A stretch of 64,000 nucleotides of DNA, taken from NCBI GenBank assembly GCA_963716115.1, contig CAVQSZ010000008.1, positions 62,001-126,000 on the forward strand, in the 5' to 3' direction. The translations under genes were made by a program, and so were the position numbers. Positions 44,419 through 54,180 of this stretch are shown piece after piece. Under the pieces are notes generated by a model. It was given only the letters and a program-made list of their open reading frames with translations. It was not told the origin of the DNA and made no database searches. Each line of letters starts with the position of its first letter. The stretch's first letter is position 1. The stretch is from AP-15 sp963716115. GTDB taxonomy: Bacteria > Pseudomonadota > Alphaproteobacteria > ATCC43930 > CGMCC-115725.

Positions 44419-45072
44419 ATGTTCGCCAACCGCAGGGAAGCCGGGCGGCGGCTCGCCGGGCGGCTGCGCCATCTGCGGCCGGAGCAGCCGGTCGTGCTCG
44501 CCTTGCCGCGCGGCGGGGCGCCGGTCGGCTACGAGATCGCCGAGGCGCTCGATGCGCCGCTCGACATCGTGCTGGTGCGCAAGATCGGCGCGCCGCGGCA
44601 GCCGGAATTGGCGCTCGGCGCGGTCGTCGACGGGCCGAGCCCGCAGCTGGTGATCAACGAGGGCCTCCTCGCCGAGCTCGGCATCGAGGAGGCGTATATC
44701 AAGGCCGAGACCGCGCGCCAGCTGGCCGAGATCGAGCGGCGCCGCGAGGTCTATCGCGGCGGTCGGCCGCCGCTGCCGCTCGCCGGCAGGACGGTCGTCG
44801 TCGTCGATGACGGGATCGCCACCGGGGCTACGATGCGCGTCGCCTTGCGCGCCGTCAGGCAGGCCGGCGCCGGACGGATCGTCCTCGCCGTGCCGGTGGG
44901 GCCCGCGGACACGATCGCCGAATTGCGGGCCGAGGCCGACGAGATCGTCTGCCTCGACGAGCCGAGCCCGTTCATCGCCGTCGGCGCCCATTACGCGCGG
45001 TTCCCCCAGCTCGAGGACGAGGATGTCGTGTCGCTGCTGGAGGCCCGGCGCGCGCGGCGCAAGGCGGGGTGA
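44419..45072 (+). CDS. Phosphoribosyltransferase family protein
   Basis: A 217-residue protein. MFANRREAGRRLAGRL and VLALPRGGAPVGYEIAEALDAPLDIVLVRKIGAP form the N-terminal half, and the PRPP-binding loop is VVVVDDGIATGATMRVAL. This is the broad phosphoribosyltransferase group often annotated from its DDGIATG motif, with no assigned base substrate. Members occur as stand-alone stress-associated genes, sometimes fused to a dienelactone-hydrolase-like domain. That domain is absent here. ATG 44419 is 17 bases after GGGAGG, which is somewhat far. Convergent with maiA (3-base gap). Confidence 0.88.
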   Translation: MFANRREAGRRLAGRLRHLRPEQPVVLALPRGGAPVGYEIAEALDAPLDIVLVRKIGAPRQPELALGAVVDGPSPQLVINEGLLAELGIEEAYIKAETARQLAEIERRREVYRGGRPPLPLAGRTVVVVDDGIATGATMRVALRAVRQAGAGRIVLAVPVGPADTIAELRAEADEIVCLDEPSPFIAVGAHYARFPQLEDEDVVSLLEARRARRKAG

Positions 45073-45075
45073 GGG

Positions 45076-45714
45076 TCATTCGGCGTCGGGCTGCCGCGAG
45101 GGGTGCGCCGCGGCGAAGGCGGGGATCGCCATGCAGGCCTCGTAGACCCGCATCACCCGCGGATAGGCGTCGAGCGGGGCGTTGAAGGTGCGGGCCGGCG
45201 TCACCTGGGTCACCAGGCAGATGTCGGCGATGGTCGGGCGCTCGCCATGGCAGAAGCGGCCGCTCTGGGGATGCCCGGCGAGCAGCGCCTCGATCGCCTG
45301 CAGCCCGGCCTCCAGCCAATGCCGGATCCAGGCGTCCCGCTGGTCGTCGCCGAGCCCCAGCACATCCGAAAGGTAATGGCGAACCCGCGGCACGATCAGC
45401 GGGTGCGAGTCGGCGACGTTGATCAGCGCCATCCCGCGCACCCAGGCCCGCGCCGCCGGATCGGACGGGAGCAGGGGCGGCTGCGGGTATTTCTCGTCGA
45501 GATATTCGAGGATGGCGAGCGATTGGAACAGTTTCGCGTCGCCGTCGAGCAGGGTCGGGACCACCATCTGCGGGTTCAGCGCGCGGTATTCCGCGGCAAA
45601 CTGATCGCCCCGCTCGAGATGCAGAAAGCTGTCCTCGCGCTCGAGGCCCTTCAGGTTGAGGGCGATGCGGACGCGAAAGCTCGCCTGCGAGCGATAGTAG
45701 GTGTAAAGCTTCAT
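45076..45714 (-). CDS. maiA: Maleylacetoacetate isomerase (zeta-class GST)
   Basis: A 212-residue zeta-class glutathione transferase. MKLYTYYRSQASFRVRIALNLKGL contains the family signature around the catalytic Ser (S9/S12 region, SxxSxRVRI). NPQMVVPTLLDGD and LFQSLAILEYLDEKYPQPPLLP form the rest of the thioredoxin-like half. The C-terminal half has GERPTIADICLVTQV. It converts maleylacetoacetate to fumarylacetoacetate in tyrosine/homogentisate breakdown. The hmgA and fahA genes are not adjacent, so it could also act on maleylpyruvate. The ATG at 45714 is in an intergenic region that also starts the lipoprotein gene in the opposite direction. Confidence 0.9.
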   Translation of the reverse strand: MKLYTYYRSQASFRVRIALNLKGLEREDSFLHLERGDQFAAEYRALNPQMVVPTLLDGDAKLFQSLAILEYLDEKYPQPPLLPSDPAARAWVRGMALINVADSHPLIVPRVRHYLSDVLGLGDDQRDAWIRHWLEAGLQAIEALLAGHPQSGRFCHGERPTIADICLVTQVTPARTFNAPLDAYPRVMRVYEACMAIPAFAAAHPSRQPDAE

Positions 45715-45772
45715 GCCTGATCTCCATCGCGCATTCCGCGCCGCCTTGCGAGGCTATCAAAAAAAACACCCG

Positions 45773-45922
45773 ATGCGGACCGTCTGCCTCGTCATCGTGG
45801 CCGTCGTGATGGCGGCGGCCGTCGCCGGCTGCTCGAACCCGAATTGCTCATATTACGGGCGGCCGAACTACAACACGACCTGCGTGGTGGTCGGCCCCGG
45901 CCCCACAGGCGGAGGGCATTGA
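45773..45922 (+). CDS. Small lipoprotein
   Basis: A 49-residue protein. MRTVCLVIVAVVMAAAVAGC is a lipoprotein signal with lipobox AVAGC, then a short mature peptide NPNCSYYGRPNYNTTCVVVGPGPTGGGH. The mature part has two further Cys residues and is Tyr/Asn/Gly-rich. ATG 45773 is preferred over the in-frame ATG 45713 because the hydrophobic leader starts there. It probably sits in the outer membrane. Function unknown. Confidence 0.65.
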   Translation: MRTVCLVIVAVVMAAAVAGCSNPNCSYYGRPNYNTTCVVVGPGPTGGGH

Positions 45923-45928
45923 CCGGCG

Positions 45929-46993
45929 ATGGACCCGATCGATCTTCGTTCCGACACCGTGACCCGGCCGTCGCCCGGCATGCGGCAGGCGATGGCCGCC
46001 GCCCCGGTCGGCGACGACCAGTACGGCGAGGACCCTTCGGTCAACCGATTGCAGGAGCGGATCGCCGAATTGCTCGGCAAGGAGGCGGCGCTCTTCGTGC
46101 CGAGCGGCACGATGGCCAATCAGATCGGGCTGAAGATCCTGACCCGGCCGGGTGACGAGGTCGTGCTCGGCGACGAGGCGCATATCGTCTGGCACGAATC
46201 GGGCGCGGGCGCGGCGAATTCCGGGGTGCAGTTCCTGCCCGTCGGGCGGGGCGGGCTCTTCACCGCCGCCGATCTGCGCGCCGCGTATAAGCCGCCGGGC
46301 CACATCGTCTACCCGCCGACCGGCCTCGTCGCGGTCGAGAACACCCACAACCGGGGCGGCGGCGTCGTCTTCCCGCAGGACGAGGCCGAGGCGATCGGCG
46401 CCGCCGCCCGCGAGCTCGGCGTCAACAGCTATCTCGACGGCGCGCGCCTGTTCAACGCCGCCGCCGCTTGCGGACATCGGCTGGCCGACATGGCGGCGCC
46501 CTTCGACCTCGTCTCGGTGGCGTTGTCGAAGGGGCTCGGCTGCCCGGTCGGCAGCGTGCTCGCCGGCCGCCGCGGCGACATCGCCCGCGCGGCGCGGGCG
46601 CGGCGCATGTTCGGCGGGGCAATGCGGCAATCGGGCATCCTCGCCGCCGCCGGGCTCTATGCCCTCGACCACAACCTCGCCCGCCTCCCCGACGACCACG
46701 CCAACGCCCGGCTCATGGCCGAGCGGCTGGCCGGCCTGCCCGGCGTCAGCCTCGACCTCGCGACGGTGCAGACCAACATCGTCATCTTCCACTTGGCGCA
46801 AGGCATGCCCGACGCGGCCGCGATCGTCGCCGGCGCGCAGGCCGCCGGCGTGCTGGTCTCCGCCTTCGGCCCGCGCACGGTGCGCGCCGTGACCCACCTC
46901 GATGTCAGCTGCGAGCAATGCCAGCGGGCCGCCGATCAGCTCGCGGCCGTGATCGAGCGGGGCGGGAACGGCCAGGGGCTGCCGCCCGGCTAA
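45929..46993 (+). CDS. ltaE: Low-specificity L-threonine aldolase
   Basis: A 354-residue PLP enzyme. IDLRSDTVTRPSPGMRQAMAAAPVGDDQYGEDPSVNRLQ is the diagnostic start. LFVPSGTMANQIGLK, ENTHNRGGG and VSVALSKGLGCPVGSVLAG (Schiff-base Lys) follow. It cleaves L-threonine/allo-threonine to glycine and acetaldehyde. ATG 45929 lies six bases after the lipoprotein stop. Its stop overlaps that of the ATP-grasp gene on the other strand. Full length. Confidence 0.93.
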   Translation: MDPIDLRSDTVTRPSPGMRQAMAAAPVGDDQYGEDPSVNRLQERIAELLGKEAALFVPSGTMANQIGLKILTRPGDEVVLGDEAHIVWHESGAGAANSGVQFLPVGRGGLFTAADLRAAYKPPGHIVYPPTGLVAVENTHNRGGGVVFPQDEAEAIGAAARELGVNSYLDGARLFNAAAACGHRLADMAAPFDLVSVALSKGLGCPVGSVLAGRRGDIARAARARRMFGGAMRQSGILAAAGLYALDHNLARLPDDHANARLMAERLAGLPGVSLDLATVQTNIVIFHLAQGMPDAAAIVAGAQAAGVLVSAFGPRTVRAVTHLDVSCEQCQRAADQLAAVIERGGNGQGLPPG

Positions 46994-47968
46994 TTCGGGT
47001 TTGACCCGGAGCGCCGCACGGCGAAGCGCCCGAGCTCGGCGCCCAGATAGCGGGCGAGCGCGTCCATCGCGGAGCGCCCGGCGCGGGCCTCGGCCTCGGG
47101 GTTGTAGTTCGTGTTGGTGTTGACGTCGTAGGTGTAGGCCGCGCCCTGATCGTCGACGATGAGCTCGATGCCGGCGACGGCGATATCGTTGGCGGCGAGG
47201 AAGGCCTCATAACGGCGTTTCAGAGCCGGGTCGATGTCGTCGACGATCGTGAACCTGGCGCGCTTCCGGTCATCCCCGGCGTCTGCGCCGGCCGGGCAAA
47301 GCGCGTCGCCGACGGCGCAGGCATCGGCCGGGCACAGCTCGAACCCGTCGCTGGTGTCGACCTCGACCGCATAGAGGAAACGGCCGCCGACAAATTCGGC
47401 GCGGGTGATCAGCGGCGCCGGCGCCCGGATGTGCTGCTGCAAGCAGATGCAGCCCGTCGACCGGCGGCTCGTAATCGGGGCCCTCGAGATGATCGGCGAG
47501 CGCGTCGGCGTTGCGGAGCAGCCGCACGCCGAGGCCCTTGCCGCCGCGGTTCGGCTTGAGGATGAACGGATCGCCGGCAAAATGCCGCCGGGCCGCCGCG
47601 ACCAGCAGATCCTTGCCGGCGACGAGGACGGTGTCGGGCGTGCGGATGCCGGCGCGTTCGAGCGCGGCGTATTGGCGCGCCTTGCTGATCTCGAGGTCGA
47701 GCGCGCGGCTGCCGTTGACGACGCAGCGGCCGTGCCGCTCGAGCCAGGCCAGCACCGCGGCGGTCAGCTCGGCGGCGTAGCGGTGTCCGCGGGTGTGCGA
47801 GGAGGCGCTCATCCGGTTGTAGAAGACGCCCTCGGGCGGCGGCCGCGACAGATCGAAGACGCCGCGGTCGAGAAACCAGTCGCGCCACGGCAGCGCCTGC
47901 CGGTCGAGGGCGGCCGCCAGCGGCCCCAGCCACTCCGCGTTCTCATGAATTACGTGAATTTCAGGCAT
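46990..47968 (-). CDS. ATP-grasp (RimK-like) ligase, one frameshift
   Basis: A protein of 325 residues after correction. MPEIHVIHENAEWLGPLAAALDRQ, GVFYNRMSASSHTRGHRYA, VVNGSRALDLEISKARQYAALERAGIRTPDTVLV and DPFILKPNRGGKGLGVRLL mark a RimK/glutathione-synthetase-type ATP-grasp. The Lys in ILKPNRGG contacts ATP. One extra base at about 47441 shifts VDGLHLLQQHIRAPAPLITRAEF. The C-terminal metal site is in GIELIVDDQGAAYTYDVNTNTNYN (Asp and Asn ligands). Such enzymes ligate an amino acid to a carboxylate. The partner is unknown, and no gene next to it identifies a substrate. Confidence 0.82.
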
Positions 47969-48161
47969 TGAACGGATCATCGTTGCCGTACAATCTTAAA
48001 ATACAGAGCAAGCGTTTGTCAATTTTCTCGAAGAGCCGGCGATCGACGGCTGCGCGCCGCCTGCCGAGGCCATATGATGAGATCCGCGGCCATCCGAGAG
48101 GGAGCATGAACCGGGTTCCAAGCTGCTGCGCGCCGCGTCGGGCCGACGCCGGTCCTGGTCG

Positions 48162-49520
48162 ATGGCGCGCGGCGTGACCGCGGCGCGGCCGCGGCGGCGG
48201 CTGGGCCGCTGGCTCGCGGCGGCCGCCGCCGCGGTCGTCGCCGCCGTCGCGATTGTCCTCTTCGCGTGGAGCGGCGACGTGCTCTCGCGGTTCATGCTGA
48301 AGCCCGACCACATCATCGTCGAGCGGCGGCCCGACCCGGTCTACGACCAGCTCTTCCCGTATTATGTGGAGCTGTGCGCGACCAGCCAGTTCCGCTCCAA
48401 GATGAAGGGCGAGGGCGGGGTCGCGGGCCACGCGGTCATGTATGTCAAGGGCGCCTGCAAGGACGAGGACGCGCCCTTTCCGCAGCTGCGGCGGTGCCGT
48501 GGGACCGCGACCCGGGCGAGCGACCCCGAGCACGGGGCCGGGATCAGCGTCGGCCGCTGGTTTCGCAACGTCAACTGGGTGGCGGTCCCGGGCTATAAGC
48601 TCTTCTACGAGGGCAACCTCAAGGATGGCGAGCGGCTGACCCAGGCCCGTTTCGAGGCCACCGTGCGCGAGGCGGTCGACAAGGGCGTCTACAAGGGCGT
48701 CGTGCTTCAGGACTTCCCAAGCTCCCACCCGGGATCGACCCTCGAAGATTTCATCCGGCAGGAGGGCATCGGCACCGACCTGGCGTTGCGCTATGCGCGC
48801 TCGGCGTTTTGCGCGCGTCTGCCGGTGACCGGGCCGATGGTCGACGAGATCATCGCCTTCCTCAACGACAAGAACCGCGAATACGCCAAGGGCGAGGCCG
48901 ATTACGAATGGAGCGTCTGGGCCGACAACTGCGTCCACACCTTGCGCAACGCCCTGGCTGCAGCGAACATCTGGTCGCCGCTGTCGGTGGGGGCGGTGAA
49001 GCTTCGCCAGCTGTTCAACCTCGCCGTGCCGGCGAACGAGTTCGTGAACCTGGCCGTGCTCGGGAACCAGGGGGATATCGACGACTACCGGAAAATCCAG
49101 CGCGACGGGCCCGAGCGCGACGCCTTCCACGAATTCCACTGGCTGCCGACGCAGCCGGGCGCGCTGGTCAAGACCTTGCCGGTGCACCAGCCCAACGACC
49201 TCTACGACACGACGTTTCGCCTCTTTACGCTGCAATCGCCGTTCCGCATGGGCAAGACGCAGCGGGCGTTCGATCTGTTGTCCGACCCGCGGTTTGTCGA
49301 CCTCGACGCGAACCTGCATTATTTCAAGGATAAATACGCCCGGGTCCTGGCGAGCCACGACGAGCGGCGCGACACCATGGCGAGCGTGCGCGGCTCGCCC
49401 TACCGCCGGGTCGAGCGTCTCTATTACGAGTACATCAAGGCGCAGCGCGCCGAGGTCGACGCGATGCTGGACCGGGTCGCGGCGCTCGAAGGGCCGCCGG
49501 ACGGGACCACAGCGAAGTAG
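48162..49520 (+). CDS. Membrane-anchored hypothetical protein heading the radical SAM operon
   Basis: A 452-residue protein. One N-terminal transmembrane helix (about 18-39, WLAAAAAAVVAAVAIVLFAW), preceded by an Arg-rich stretch, puts most of it in the periplasm. The domain starts RPDPVYDQLFPYYVELCATSQFRSK, then GHAVMYVKGACKDE. A distal block DYEWSVWADNCVHTLRNALAAANIWSP contains an NCxH arrangement. The pairing of a Cys with GHA and with NC-x-H recalls the papain-like NlpC/DUF4105-type folds, but this is a guess. ATG 48162 is used. It is followed after 51 bases by the radical SAM gene on the same strand, so it is probably the first gene of a four-gene operon. Confidence 0.6.
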   Translation: MARGVTAARPRRRLGRWLAAAAAAVVAAVAIVLFAWSGDVLSRFMLKPDHIIVERRPDPVYDQLFPYYVELCATSQFRSKMKGEGGVAGHAVMYVKGACKDEDAPFPQLRRCRGTATRASDPEHGAGISVGRWFRNVNWVAVPGYKLFYEGNLKDGERLTQARFEATVREAVDKGVYKGVVLQDFPSSHPGSTLEDFIRQEGIGTDLALRYARSAFCARLPVTGPMVDEIIAFLNDKNREYAKGEADYEWSVWADNCVHTLRNALAAANIWSPLSVGAVKLRQLFNLAVPANEFVNLAVLGNQGDIDDYRKIQRDGPERDAFHEFHWLPTQPGALVKTLPVHQPNDLYDTTFRLFTLQSPFRMGKTQRAFDLLSDPRFVDLDANLHYFKDKYARVLASHDERRDTMASVRGSPYRRVERLYYEYIKAQRAEVDAMLDRVAALEGPPDGTTAK

Positions 49521-49571
49521 CGCGCCGGGAATGACGGGGAAGCTGCCGATCGCAGGCGGAGCATTCTGAGC

Positions 49572-50601
49572 ATGGCGGGCGCGCGCTATTTCGACCATAT
49601 CGCGGCCGAGCGCGGGCCGGTCGCCGAGGCGGAGCCGGTCTGCCTCTATCTGGAGACGACCAACCGCTGCAACCTGTTGTGCGCGACCTGCCCGCGCACC
49701 TTCGAGGCGCTGGAGCCGCCGGGCGACATGAGCTGGGAGCTGTTCACGACGATCGTCGACCAGTTCCCGAAGATCGCCCGCGTCGTCCTGCACGGGGTCG
49801 GCGAGCCGATGATGGTCCGCGCCCTGCCGCGGATGATCCGCTACCTGAAGGACCGCGGCGCCTATGTGCTGTTCAACACCAACGGCACATTGCTGACCGA
49901 GCGCAAGGGGCGCGAATTGATCGCGTCCGGGCTCGACGAATTGCGCCTCTCGCTCGACGCCGCCGAGCCCAAGGCGTTCGTCGCGGTGCGCGGGCGCGAC
50001 ATGTTCAATCGCATCCTGCGCAACATCCGCCGCTTCCGCGCCTTGCAGCGCGAGCTCGGCGCCCCCGGCCCGAGGCTGTCGTTGTGGCTGACCGGCCTCA
50101 AGGAGACGCTGCATCAGCTGAAGGACTTCGTCCGGCTGGCTCACGATCTCGGGATCTCCGAGGTTTACTTGCAGCGGCTGGTTTATTTTGCCGACGGTCA
50201 GGGGCTGGCGCGGCCGGATTCGGCCTTGTTCGAGGATGGCGAGGACGGCCGGCTGGTGCGCGAGGCCGAGAATTTGGCGGGCGAGCTCGGGATCGCGTTC
50301 AACGCCTCGGGGGCCGACCGACCCCGTCTCCAGCCTGAAGCAGCCGGAAGGGACGCGGCCGTGGTCATTGTGCCGGCGGCCCTGGACGCTGATGTATTTC
50401 ACCGCCCATGGCCGCGCCATCCCGTGCTGCATTGCGCCCTTTTCGATGCGCGGCTATGACGGCTTCACCTTGGGCGACGCAACGCAGGAGAGCCTGCGCC
50501 AAATCTGGAACGGCCCGCGCTACCAGGCCTTCCGCAGCGCGCTGTTGAGCGACGCGCCGTCGCCCGCCTGCGCCGGCTGCGGCCTGCGCTGGAGCCTGTG
50601 A
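49572..50601 (+). CDS. Radical SAM/SPASM protein, one frameshift
   Basis: A protein of 342 residues after correction. The radical SAM cluster motif is CNLLCATC (C-x3-C-x2-C) in LYLETTNRCNLLCATCPRTFEA, and HGVGEPMM is the GxGEP SAM-binding strand. One extra G at about 50316 breaks NASGATDPVSS. The C-terminal SPASM-type Cys cluster comprises SLCRRPWTLMYF, AIPCCIAPF and SPACAGCGL. This architecture is found in enzymes that modify peptides, sugars or lipids with an auxiliary Fe-S cluster. Its stop overlaps the GTG of the glycosyltransferase gene (GTGA). Confidence 0.88.
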
Positions 50602-51306
50602 CGGCGCCGCGGCCGCGCGTCGCGGCGGTGATCCCGACCCTCGACGAGGAGGCGGCGATCGCCGGCGTCCTTGCCGCGATCCCGCGCGATCTTGTCGACG
50701 AGGTCATCGTCGCCGACAGCGGCAGCAAGGACCGCACCGTCGAGCGCGCCCGCGCCGGCGGCGCCCGGATCGTCGCCCTGAGCCGCCGCGGCTACGGCCG
50801 CGCCTGCCGCGCCGGCGCCGTGGCGGCGGAAGGATTGCGGCATCCTCGTCTTTCTCGACGGCGACGGCAGCGACCGGCCGGAGCTGATCCCGTCGCTGCT
50901 CGCCCCGATTCTCGATGGAAGCTGCGATTTCGCGATCGGGTCGCGCACCAGCGGCCGGCGCGAGCGCGGCAGCATGAGCGCGCATCAGATCCTGGCCGGG
51001 CGGGCTGTCGGCTTTCTGCTGCATCGGCTCTACGGCGTGCGCTATACCGACATGTGTCCGTTCCGCGCGATCCGGCGCGAGGCGCTGATCAGGCTCGGGA
51101 TGCGCGAGATGACCTTCGGCTGGAATTTGGAGATGCAGATGCGGGCGGCGGGCGCCGGGCTGCGCATCGTCGAGATCCCGGTCGATCATCGCCGGCGGGC
51201 GGGCGGCGCCTCGAAGGTCTCGGGCAGCCTGTCGGGGACACTGAGGGCGAGCCTGCGCATCGCCTCGACCCTGGCCCGCGTGGCCTGCGAGGGACGCCCG
51301 CGATGA
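50598..51306 (+). CDS. Family 2 glycosyltransferase, one frameshift
   Basis: A protein of 235 residues after correction. VAAVIPTLDEEAAIAGVLAAIP and VDEVIVADSGSKDRTVERA form the GT-A nucleotide-binding fold. One extra G at about 50832 breaks AEDCGILVFLDGDGSDRPELIP, which contains the D-x-D metal motif (DGDG). DMCPFRAIRREAL and EMTFGWNLEMQMRA follow, as in dolichyl-phosphate-type GT2 enzymes. No membrane anchor of its own. It is coupled by four-base overlaps on both sides (GTGA with the radical SAM stop, ATGA with the DoxX-like start). It would transfer a sugar to a lipid or phospholipid acceptor. Confidence 0.87.
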
Positions 51307-51932
51307 ACCCGAACCCGCTCTCCGACGTTGCTCGTTTCCTGACCGCGCCGGCGTGGACGACGGCGGTCTTCTGGCTGCTGATCGTCGCCAGCATCGTCAT
51401 TGCCGCTTACGCCTGGCGCAATGTCCCCGGCCAGCGCAGCGGGCGGAACTTGTGCGGCTGGGCCTTTCGCTTTTTGATCGGCGCGATGTGGTGGCAGCAG
51501 ACCTTGTGGAAATTGCCGCCCTACTACACCGACCATCCCGAGCAGCCCTTCGGCGACACCGGGCTTGCCTATTGGATGGGGCTGATGGGCAAGCACGCGG
51601 CGATCCCGCTGCAGGCCGATTTCGTCAACCAGCTGGTGCTGCCGCATTTTTATGTGTTTGCCCCGATCGTCTATGCGCTGGAGCTGCTGACCGCGGTGTC
51701 GCTGATCTTGGGGCTGTTCGTCCGGCTGTGGGCGGTCATCGGCGCCTTGCAGATCCTCAACCTGTGGCTCGGCCTGTACAGCGCCCCCGGCGAGTGGCCG
51801 TGGACGTATTTCTTTCTGCTGGTGCTGATGCTGGTCTTCGCGGTGCACCGCTACGGCCGCGCCCTCGGCCTCGACGCGATCATCGTCAGCCGCAGCGGCC
51901 CCCGCCGGCGCCTCCTCGGGCTGGTGACGTAG
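51303..51932 (+). CDS. DoxX-like integral membrane protein
   Basis: A 209-residue protein with four or five hydrophobic helices (for example VFWLLIVASIVIAAYAW, WAFRFLIGAMWWQQTLWKLPP, VYALELLTAVSLILGLF, WAVIGALQILNLWLGLYSAP and WTYFFLLVLMLVFAV). RFLIGAMWWQQTLWKLPP is the DoxX-family helix-1 motif. The family is involved in redox or lipid-related functions in the inner membrane, with no single enzyme activity established. ATG 51303 overlaps the stop of the glycosyltransferase gene. It is the last gene of the operon and is followed by the convergent acyl-CoA synthetase. Confidence 0.8.
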   Translation: MNPNPLSDVARFLTAPAWTTAVFWLLIVASIVIAAYAWRNVPGQRSGRNLCGWAFRFLIGAMWWQQTLWKLPPYYTDHPEQPFGDTGLAYWMGLMGKHAAIPLQADFVNQLVLPHFYVFAPIVYALELLTAVSLILGLFVRLWAVIGALQILNLWLGLYSAPGEWPWTYFFLLVLMLVFAVHRYGRALGLDAIIVSRSGPRRRLLGLVT

Positions 51933-51949
51933 GGCCGGCGCCGGGGAAC

Positions 51950-53633
51950 CTATCGCAGCTCGGGGAAATCCTCCTCCCAGAACTCGCCGGCGGCTCTGGC
52001 GGCGCCGACAGGGCGGGCGGCTTCGGCGGCGCGCAACTCGACGCGGCGGATCTTGCCGGAGATGGTCTTGGGCAGCTCGGCGAATTCGAGGCGGCGCACG
52101 CGCTTGTAAGGGGCGAGATGCGCGCGCAGGTGGCGGAAGATCGACAGCGCCGTGGCGCGGTCGGCGGCCTGGCTCGCGGCCAGCGCGATAAAGGCCTTGG
52201 GGACGGCGAAGCGCACCGGGTCGGGGGACGGGACGATCGCCGCCTCGGCCACCGCCGGATGCTCGATCAGCGCGCTTTCGAGCTCGAACGGGCTGATCCG
52301 GTAGTCCGCAGCTTTGAACACGTCGTCGGCGCGACCGACATAGGTGAACCAGCCCGCGGCGTCGCGCGTCGCGACATCGCCGGTGCGGTAGACAGCACCC
52401 GCCAACGCCGTCACCGCGCCGTCGTCGCCCTGATAGCCCTGCATCAGCCCGAGCGGCGCGGGGTCGAGCGCCAGGCACACCTCGGCCTCCGGCTGCTCGG
52501 CGCCGTCGGGGTCGAGCAATTTGACGCGGTAGCCGGGGGCCGGCCGGCCCATCGCACCCGGCTTGACCGGCTGGCCCGGGAAGTTGCCGATCTGCAAGGT
52601 CGTCTCGGTCTGGCCGTAGCCGTCGCGGATGGTCAGGCCCCAGGCCGCCTTGACCCGCTCGATGATTTCGGGGTTCAACGGCTCGCCGGCGCCGACCACC
52701 TCCTTGAGGCTCGGCTTCCAGGCCGCCAGAATCCTCCTGGATCAGCATCCGCCACACGGTCGGCGGGGCGCAGAACGTCGTCACCCCGCAGCGCGCGATC
52801 GCGTCGAGCAGCCCCTTCGCGTTGAAGCGCGGCTGGTTCAGCATGAACACCGTGGCGCCGGCGTTCCAGGGCGCGAAAAAGCAGCTCCAGGCATGCTTTG
52901 CCCAGCCCGGCGAGGAAATGTTCATGTGGACGTCGCCGGGCCGCACGCCGAGCCAATACATTGTCGACAAAAGGCCGACCGGATAGCTCTGATGGCTGTG
53001 CAGCACGAGCTTCGGCTTTGCCGTCGTTCCGGAGGTGAAGTAGAGCAGCAGCGGGTCGGCGGCTTTGGTTTCGCCGTCGGCGGCGAGCTCGGCGGGCGCC
53101 TCGTAGACCTCGTCCCAGCGCCGCCAGCCGGCCGCTTCCCCGCCGACCGCGATCCGGGTGTAGTCGCCCGGCAGATCGGCGAATTTGCCGGCATGCTCGG
53201 CGCCGGCGACGACGTGGCGGACCCGGCCGCGCGCGAAGCGGTCGAGCAGGTCGTCGCGGTTCAGCAAGGTCGAGGCCGGGATGATCACGGCCCCGAGCTT
53301 GATCGCCGCCAGCATGCATTCCCACAGCGGCGCGACGTTGCCGAGCATCAACAGCAGCCGGTCGCCGCGCCGCACGCCCAGCGCGCGCAGCCGGTTGGCG
53401 GCCCGGCTCGACCGCTCCGCGAGCTCGGCAAAGCTGAGCCGCGTCTCGCCGCCGCCCTCATCGACGATCCACAGGCCCGGCCGCTGGTTGCCGCGCGCCA
53501 TCGGGTCGAAATAATCGAGCGCCCAGTTGAACCGGTCGAGGTCCGGCCAGCGAAAATCGCGGTAGGCGGTCTCGTAATCTTCGCGGTGGGTGAGGAGGAA
53601 ATCCCGCGCCTCGACAAACGCCGTCGCCGACAT
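51950..53633 (-). CDS. Acyl-CoA synthetase (AMP-binding), one frameshift
   Basis: A protein of 560 residues after correction. The ANL-family signature LLLYFTSGTTAKPKLVLHSHQSYP (P-loop A3), GDVHMNISSPGWAKHAWSCFFAPW, the A5 motif DGYGQTE, A7 YRTGDVATRD and the A10 Lys in KTISGKIRR are all present. One extra base at about 52730 shifts QEDLAAWKPSLKEVVGAGEPLNP. It starts MSATAFVEARDFLLTHREDYETAYRDFRWP, as in medium-chain or acetoacetyl-type ligases. It activates a carboxylic acid to its CoA thioester and would feed the catabolic genes of the region. It has GGGAGCGGG upstream of ATG 53633. Confidence 0.9.
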
Positions 53634-53760
53634 CGCCCGCTCCCTCCACCTTACGTCCGATTATCGGGGCAGTTTAGCGGCTGAACGGTCAAATTTGGGA
53701 GAAATCCGCGCTTACCATGGCGCAGGGGTCGCGACGGATCGGGTCCAGGCCGATGCCGTC

Positions 53761-54180
53761 TCATGGGGCGTGGATCTCGACGCCCAAGCCGTCGAAATCG
53801 GCGAGATTGCGGGTCGAGAGCACGAGATCGCGGGCCAGGCAGGTGGCGGCGATCAGCGCGTCCATCGCGGAGAGGCCGCGGCCGGCCTTGCGGGCCCGCG
53901 CCAACAGACAGCCGCAGGCGTCGGCGACCTCCTCGTCCACAGCGAGGATGCGCCCCTCGAAGCGGGCCCGCAGATCGAGACGGAGCCATTCATCGAGCTG
54001 CGTACGGCGGCGGCCTTGAGCCAGCCGCTCGATCCCGAAGCGGATTTCGGCCAGGCTCACGACGCTGAGAAACACGCGGTCCTCGTCGGCTTCGTCGAGC
54101 CATCGCACGACCGACGGGTCGGGCCGGGGTTTGACCCATTCGGACACGATGTTGGTATCGATCAGCCATCCGCGGCTCAC
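53761..54180 (-). CDS. PIN-domain toxin (FitB/VapC-like)
   Basis: A 139-residue PIN protein. The first Asp is in SRGWLIDTNIVSEWVKPRPDP, the Glu in LSVVSLAEIRFGIERL, and the third and fourth acidic residues in GRGLSAMDALIAATCLARDLVLSTRNLADFDGLGV. All active-site acids are intact. The start is GTG 54180, which overlaps the antitoxin stop as GTGA. It is a predicted Mg-dependent ribonuclease whose activity is blocked by the upstream gene product. One of the few undisturbed TA pairs in the window. Confidence 0.92.
   Translation of the reverse strand: MSRGWLIDTNIVSEWVKPRPDPSVVRWLDEADEDRVFLSVVSLAEIRFGIERLAQGRRRTQLDEWLRLDLRARFEGRILAVDEEVADACGCLLARARKAGRGLSAMDALIAATCLARDLVLSTRNLADFDGLGVEIHAP

Noticed and set aside
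42463..44991. 842-codon minus-strand open frame across glcE, the amidohydrolase and the phosphoribosyltransferase
   Set aside because: It runs through three recognised genes in other frames or strands and shows no family signature.
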